Below are positions 5,952 through 9,446 of a stretch of DNA of 9,446 bases, piece after piece. The DNA lies in assembly GCA_023433445.1 (NCBI GenBank), contig JAEZCS010000105.1:1-9446 (forward strand). Direction: 5' to 3'. The notes under the pieces were generated by a model that was given only the letters and a program-made list of their open reading frames with translations, did not search any database and was not told the DNA's origin. Numbering within the stretch: the stretch's first letter is position 1; each line of letters begins with the position of its first letter. A program made the translations under genes and the position numbers. Source of the DNA: Pseudomonadota bacterium (lineage in GTDB: Bacteria; Pseudomonadota; Alphaproteobacteria; Sphingomonadales; Sphingomonadaceae).

Positions 5952-7034
5952 ATGTCCACGAGTTCGGCCGTAACTACTCGAATGTCCGCCACGCGCCGCA
6001 CTGTTCCAGGTGGCGCGGTGCTAGCGCTGATCGAGGCGCTCCAATCAATCGACGGCGACGTACCAGGAGCCCTGAGCTCTGCTGGACTCACCGGCGCCTG
6101 GACAGCGCTCGAAAGAGGCGAGCTCAGCGACATCTCTCGCGTCGCCTTCGCGCGTCTGGCGCAGGACTGCGTGCTTGCTTTCCATTTTCATGCCTGCCGT
6201 CGCGACGCTCTACGCCCATTACCGGTGCAGCATTTCCGACTAATATGCATAGCAATGCTGGCATGCCCTACATTGCGGGTTGCGCTCGAGGTCGCCTCCG
6301 AATTCCAGCATATGGCGTTAGGCGGGCGCGGATTGCTGGGGCTGGTCACCCGTGAAGGCCAAGCCACTCTCACGCTTGATACAGAAGTGCGCGGCCGGCA
6401 AATCGGCGACATGCTGGTCGCGATGTTTGGCCTTGCCGCCTATCACCGCCTGCTCGGTTGGCTGGCCCATGCGGAGATCCCGCTGACGGGCGTTGCGCTC
6501 AACTTCCCGCCGGTGCGCGAGCAGCGCGCCTTCAATGAACTGTTGCAACTGGAGCCGGAGTTTAATCAGCCGGGAAACTCGATCACCTTCCCGGCGCATT
6601 TCCTGGACTATTCGGTCGTCCGCAGCTTTGGCGAACTCTCGCAGCTCCTGGCGCTGTTTCCTTTCGATTTACTGCCGCCCGACTATGGCAGTCAGAGCCT
6701 GGCGGAACGCACGCGCGCGGCAACCTCAGCTGCCCTCGTTCGCCGCGAAAGTCCGCCAACGCTTTCACGGCTAGCTAAAATGTTTGGGCTGAGCGTGCCC
6801 ACTTTCCGCCGGCGCATGGCTGATGAGAACGCATCTTTGACCGCGATCCGCGCGGAGTGCCGGCGCGAACTCGCGTACCATCTACTGGGCGAAACGAACA
6901 TGACGGTAAAGGAAGTAGCCTATCGCGTTCAGTTCGTCGATGTGGCTACGTTCCGCCGCGCCTTTCGGAATTGGACCGGTCAATCGCCTCAAAGCTATCG
7001 CAGCGCCGTGCGCGGCTACGAAAGGAGCGGCTAG
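5952..7034 (+). CDS. AraC-family transcriptional regulator with N-terminal arabinose-binding-like (OruR/VirS-type) domain
   Basis: A 360-residue DNA-binding regulator. The C-terminal 100 residues hold the two AraC helix-turn-helix motifs: LSRLAKMFGLSVPTFRRRMA (271-290) and MTVKEVAYRVQFVDVATFRR (317-336), followed by the family signature ending WTGQSPQSYR (341-350). The long N-terminal part (about 20-215) resembles the ligand-sensing domain of the OruR/VirS-type subgroup rather than the sugar-cupin type; it contains ALEVASEFQHM and the segment ending LNFPP before the hinge. ATG 5952 was chosen, with AGAGGGGG five bases upstream; an in-frame TTG at 5931 would add seven residues and also has a purine-rich site. 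The gene diverges from the receptor operon, so it most likely activates that operon in response to the imported compound or an intermediate (inference from arrangement). The downstream neighbour is convergent. Confidence 0.92.
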   Translation: MSTSSAVTTRMSATRRTVPGGAVLALIEALQSIDGDVPGALSSAGLTGAWTALERGELSDISRVAFARLAQDCVLAFHFHACRRDALRPLPVQHFRLICIAMLACPTLRVALEVASEFQHMALGGRGLLGLVTREGQATLTLDTEVRGRQIGDMLVAMFGLAAYHRLLGWLAHAEIPLTGVALNFPPVREQRAFNELLQLEPEFNQPGNSITFPAHFLDYSVVRSFGELSQLLALFPFDLLPPDYGSQSLAERTRAATSAALVRRESPPTLSRLAKMFGLSVPTFRRRMADENASLTAIRAECRRELAYHLLGETNMTVKEVAYRVQFVDVATFRRAFRNWTGQSPQSYRSAVRGYERSG

Positions 7035-7227
7035 CGTTTTCAAGCTATCTGGGATGGGGCTCGACCACAGACCAGCAAGCAAGAACGCAAGGGACAAGCT
7101 CTGCACTGCCGGCCGTTATGATGAGCGTCAGTAGGATAGACGGCGCTGAGACCACTCCCGCTCTCGCTGCCACCTTGACGCGAAGCGCCGCTCATCCTGC
7201 TGTTGGGCATCGCTACACGAACTTACC
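7035..7227. other. convergent intergenic gap
   Basis: These 193 bases lie between the 3' ends of the regulator and the short-chain dehydrogenase. No gene is supported. A pair of 8-base inverted segments (7120-7127 and 7189-7196) is too far apart and too short to call a terminator, and no hairpin followed by a T run was seen for either gene. Confidence 0.45.
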
Positions 7228-8169
7228 TCAAATGATGAATGAGGCTTCAGTTAGCTCTTCAGTGACGAGCCAGAGTTTCTTCGCGACCTCCATATCTTGG
7301 CCAGAGCGCTTTATCTTCGCGGCTGCAGGCAAACCCTTCATCTCACCGAAGCCGCCTGGCCCGTAAAAGCCACCACCTTTGGCTTCGGACGCTGCTGCCC
7401 CATAGATAGTCGGGAGAGCGCCGGCTGCGGCAGATTGCCCAAGATAAGGCATGACAACTTTTAGCACGCCGCTGACTAGGTAATCACCGATCTTAAATTT
7501 GCCAAGCTGCTTACGGTTGGCTCCGATGGAGGTGCGTGCCACCCCAGGGTGAACTGCTATGCTTTGTATGTTGCTACCGACCAGGTCTAGCCGCTTCTGC
7601 AATTCGCGCGCAAACAGCAGATTGGCCAGCTTCGTCTGATTATAGGCCCGCTGCGCTCGATATCCCTTCTCCATCTGAAGGTCTTCCCAGTCCAGTCGCC
7701 CCTGTCCGTGAACAAGGCTGGAAACCGTTACGACCCGCCCGGCGGGCGCCGATTTCAACAAGGGGAAAAGAAGCGCTGAAAGGGTAAAATGCGCCAGATG
7801 ACCTATGGCAAAGGTCAGTTCGAACCCATCGCCACTTGTCCGGCGCTCGCTGATCGGCTGGATGCCAGCATTGTTAACCAGAACATCAATCGGTTTCCCG
7901 ACTTCGAGTATGTCGGTTGCAAAGCGTCTCACCATTGAAAGAGAACTAAGATCAACGCGGCGGAACTCAGCAAGGTTCGCAGTGGCAGCCGCGTTGATCT
8001 GGGAAACCGCCCTGTGTCCGGCATCCTCATCGCGGTCAGCAATGATGACCTGCGCGCGCTTCGCCGCGAGGACCTTCGCTGTCTCAAGACCAATGCCGCT
8101 GGCGCCTCCTGTGATCAGGATCCGCTTGCCAGTCATGTCAGGTATGTGCTTATCGACCCACCGTTCCAT
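7228..8169 (-). CDS. short-chain dehydrogenase/reductase (SDR), retinol-dehydrogenase-like subgroup
   Basis: A 313-residue NAD(P)-dependent oxidoreductase. The cofactor motif TGGASGIG is at residues 20-27, Asp45 ends the second beta strand (VIIADRD), NNAG is at 99-102, the catalytic serine pair is in TVSSLVHG (148-155), and the catalytic YNQTK is at 176-180 (Tyr176, Lys180). HPGV (207-210) follows the active site. The long gap between the serine and the tyrosine and the extended C-terminus fit the retinol dehydrogenase/WW-oxidoreductase-like SDRs rather than FabG. An acidic residue at the end of strand 2 usually favours NAD(H), which suits oxidation of an alcohol in a catabolic pathway (inference). 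ATG 8169 was chosen because GGGAGAGG lies 6 bases upstream; the upstream in-frame ATG at 8196 has no such site. It is divergent from the second ene-reductase, which suggests joint regulation. The substrate is unknown. Confidence 0.92.
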   Translation of the reverse strand: MERWVDKHIPDMTGKRILITGGASGIGLETAKVLAAKRAQVIIADRDEDAGHRAVSQINAAATANLAEFRRVDLSSLSMVRRFATDILEVGKPIDVLVNNAGIQPISERRTSGDGFELTFAIGHLAHFTLSALLFPLLKSAPAGRVVTVSSLVHGQGRLDWEDLQMEKGYRAQRAYNQTKLANLLFARELQKRLDLVGSNIQSIAVHPGVARTSIGANRKQLGKFKIGDYLVSGVLKVVMPYLGQSAAAGALPTIYGAAASEAKGGGFYGPGGFGEMKGLPAAAKIKRSGQDMEVAKKLWLVTEELTEASFII

Positions 8170-8298
8170 TAGGTACCTCTCCCAAGTGCCGTTCATCTAC
8201 GGCTTTGAAGGTCAGCGGGATAGAGCAAATCCTCCGAAGGCATAAAGAAAGTTGTTTCAGGTCTGGCGAAGATGTTCGCTGGCAAGTAGGGAGTACTC
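8170..8298. promoter_or_regulatory. divergent promoter region between the SDR and the second ene-reductase
   Basis: These 129 bases separate two divergent genes and should carry both promoters. No confident -35/-10 boxes were read. A small inverted repeat, GCGAA-GATG-TTCGC (8266-8279), lies 19 bases before the reductase start and is a candidate operator. AGGGAG (8288-8293) is the ribosome binding site of the reductase gene, five bases before its ATG. Confidence 0.45.
8176..8183 (-). promoter_or_regulatory. ribosome binding site that fixes the SDR start
   Basis: GGGAGAGG on the minus strand, 6 bases before ATG 8169. It favours this start over the in-frame ATG at 8196, which is preceded by no purine-rich motif. 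Confidence 0.65.
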
Positions 8299-9446
8299 AT
8301 GACAGACGCCTTCGCTCCGTTCACCGTCGGCCCTATCACTGTGCCCAACCGCTTCATCAGATCGGGTGCCAATGAAATGATGACGCACAGATCTATGCCG
8401 ACCCAATCGTTGCTGGAATTTCACCGCCGCATCGCAGCCGGCGGGACGGGCATGACGACCTTAGCTTATGTGGCGGTATCACCTGATGGCCGCACTTTTG
8501 AAAGCCAGGGCGTCATGTCGCGGAAATCGCTGCCCCATTACGCTGCCATAGCCGACGCCGTTCACGCGGAAGGTGGGCGCGTCTCGGCCCAGATCACGCA
8601 TGCGGGTAGCTTCGTTCAGCACCGGCAACTGTCTACCTCGCGCGCCATGTCGGCAAGTGGTGGGATCGACCAGATGGGGATGATGATGGGTCGTTGGCTG
8701 CAACGCCCGATGAATGCTTCGGATATGATGCAGGTACGGCAGGAGTTCGTTGCCGCCGCCATCCTTGCGCGAGAGGCAGGCTTCGATGCCGTCGAACTTC
8801 ACATGGGGCACGGCTATCTGCTCAACCAGTTTATCTCGCCACTCTCGAACAAGCGTACCGATGAATATGGCGGGTCGGCGGAGAGACGGGCGCGCTTTCC
8901 GGCCGAGGTCCTAGCCGATGTGAAGAGTGCAGTCGGGATCGACTTGGCCGTACTCGCCAAAATCAACCTTCATGACGGCGTAAAGAAGGGCGCCACCGTT
9001 GAGGATGCAATTGTTACGGCTAAAGTCCTTGAGCATGCCGGCGCAGATATGTTGATCCTATCGGGAGGCAGAAACATCGAGTCACCTTGGGCAATTTTCA
9101 ACGGTCCACTGCCCCTGGAAGAGATGGCGAAGCTGCAATCCGGCTGGAAATACCAATTACAGATGATGGCTCTTAAAGCCATGACGCCCAGAAATATAGG
9201 GTTTTCAGAGCTCTACTTCCTTGAAGCCGCAAGGAGAGTACGCGCTGCAGTTGACTGCGGGCTTGGCTATGTTGGCGGTGTGCTTTCTATGGAGAGCGCT
9301 CAGCAGGTTCTGGATGAAGGTTTTGATGCAGTCGTGATGGCACGTGCGCTGGTTCATGACCCTGCGGTTGTTAGACGCTTCAGAGAGAACCCATCACACC
9401 AAAGCGCCTGTGATTCCTGCAATCGCTGCGTCGCACTGATGTATAC
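8299..9446 (+). CDS. NADH:flavin oxidoreductase / Old Yellow Enzyme-family protein, 3' end cut by window
   Basis: The frame is open from ATG 8299 to the window end (382 complete codons). It is an FMN-dependent TIM-barrel ene-reductase: FTVGPITVPNRFIRSGANE (residues 8-26), QITHAGSF (98-105), ELHMGHGYLLNQFISP (166-181), NKRTDEYGGS (184-193), and the phosphate-binding end YVGGVLSMESAQ (324-335) with VVMARALVHDP (345-355). The last visible part has Cys371, Cys374 and Cys377 (CDSCNRC), the place where related enzymes carry Fe-S ligands or a conserved Cys-rich tail. Whether FAD/NAD domains follow cannot be seen; many single-domain relatives end about 30 residues later. A Met-rich insertion (QMGMMMG, 125-131) is unusual. 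Nine of 28 arginines use AGA or AGG, six of them after residue 257, which is odd for GC-rich DNA. It probably reduces a C=C bond of an enone or enoyl compound in the same pathway as the SDR (inference). Confidence 0.9.
   Translation, partial: MTDAFAPFTVGPITVPNRFIRSGANEMMTHRSMPTQSLLEFHRRIAAGGTGMTTLAYVAVSPDGRTFESQGVMSRKSLPHYAAIADAVHAEGGRVSAQITHAGSFVQHRQLSTSRAMSASGGIDQMGMMMGRWLQRPMNASDMMQVRQEFVAAAILAREAGFDAVELHMGHGYLLNQFISPLSNKRTDEYGGSAERRARFPAEVLADVKSAVGIDLAVLAKINLHDGVKKGATVEDAIVTAKVLEHAGADMLILSGGRNIESPWAIFNGPLPLEEMAKLQSGWKYQLQMMALKAMTPRNIGFSELYFLEAARRVRAAVDCGLGYVGGVLSMESAQQVLDEGFDAVVMARALVHDPAVVRRFRENPSHQSACDSCNRCVALMY

Noticed and set aside
7120..7196. 8-base inverted repeat (GATGAGCG / CGCTCATC) between the convergent genes, with GGCGCT / AGCGCC nested inside
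   Set aside because: The arms are 61 bases apart with unequal inner spacing and no T run. A repeat of this size could well occur by chance in a 193-base gap.
8479..8811. 110-codon minus-strand frame
   Set aside because: It is antisense to the strongly supported second ene-reductase and has no recognisable motif.
1..9446. CRISPR array, transposase or insertion-sequence ends, tRNA genes
   Set aside because: Looked for on both strands; no regularly spaced repeats, transposase-like frames, paired terminal repeats or cloverleaf-like segments were seen.

Overview
The window looks like chromosomal or plasmid DNA of a GC-rich Gram-negative bacterium, most probably an alphaproteobacterium of the sphingomonad type (Sphingobium/Novosphingobium/Sphingopyxis-like). 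The basis is a large TonB-dependent receptor with an EIVVTAQK box, placed directly in front of catabolic enzymes and divergent from an AraC-type regulator, together with the GC-rich codon use. This is a family- and context-level inference; there is no rRNA or marker gene.

Layout. Positions 1-450 hold no convincing complete gene. There is a possible start of a leftward gene at the very edge and one strong hairpin. Positions 451-5840 form a compact four-gene operon on the minus strand, read right to left: TonB-dependent outer-membrane receptor (5840-3513), SnoaL/NTF2-fold protein (3513-3043), a 705-residue flavin/iron-sulphur reductase of the 2,4-dienoyl-CoA reductase/Old Yellow Enzyme type (3022-905), and a VOC (glyoxalase/methylmalonyl-CoA-epimerase-like) protein (903-451). 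Successive junctions are a 1-base overlap, a 20-base gap and a 1-base gap. A 111-base divergent promoter region separates the operon from an AraC-family regulator on the plus strand (5952-7034). After a convergent gap (7035-7227) comes a minus-strand short-chain dehydrogenase (8169-7228). A second Old Yellow Enzyme-type reductase diverges from it on the plus strand (8299 onward) and is cut by the window end just after the start of a Cys-x2-Cys-x2-Cys motif.

How the genes may work together (inference). The receptor would take up a poorly permeant organic compound across the outer membrane. The AraC protein would sense it or a product. The enzymes then look suited to an alicyclic or unsaturated carbonyl/CoA skeleton such as a terpenoid, steroid or lactone: two ene-reductases, one alcohol/ketone dehydrogenase, one SnoaL-type isomerase/hydratase/hydrolase and one VOC isomerase or binding protein. 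No CoA ligase, thiolase, oxygenase or ring-cleavage enzyme is visible, so the substrate cannot be named. The most interesting points are the translationally coupled receptor-enzyme operon, the VOC protein that seems to have lost three of its four metal ligands, and the pairing of two differently built ene-reductases.
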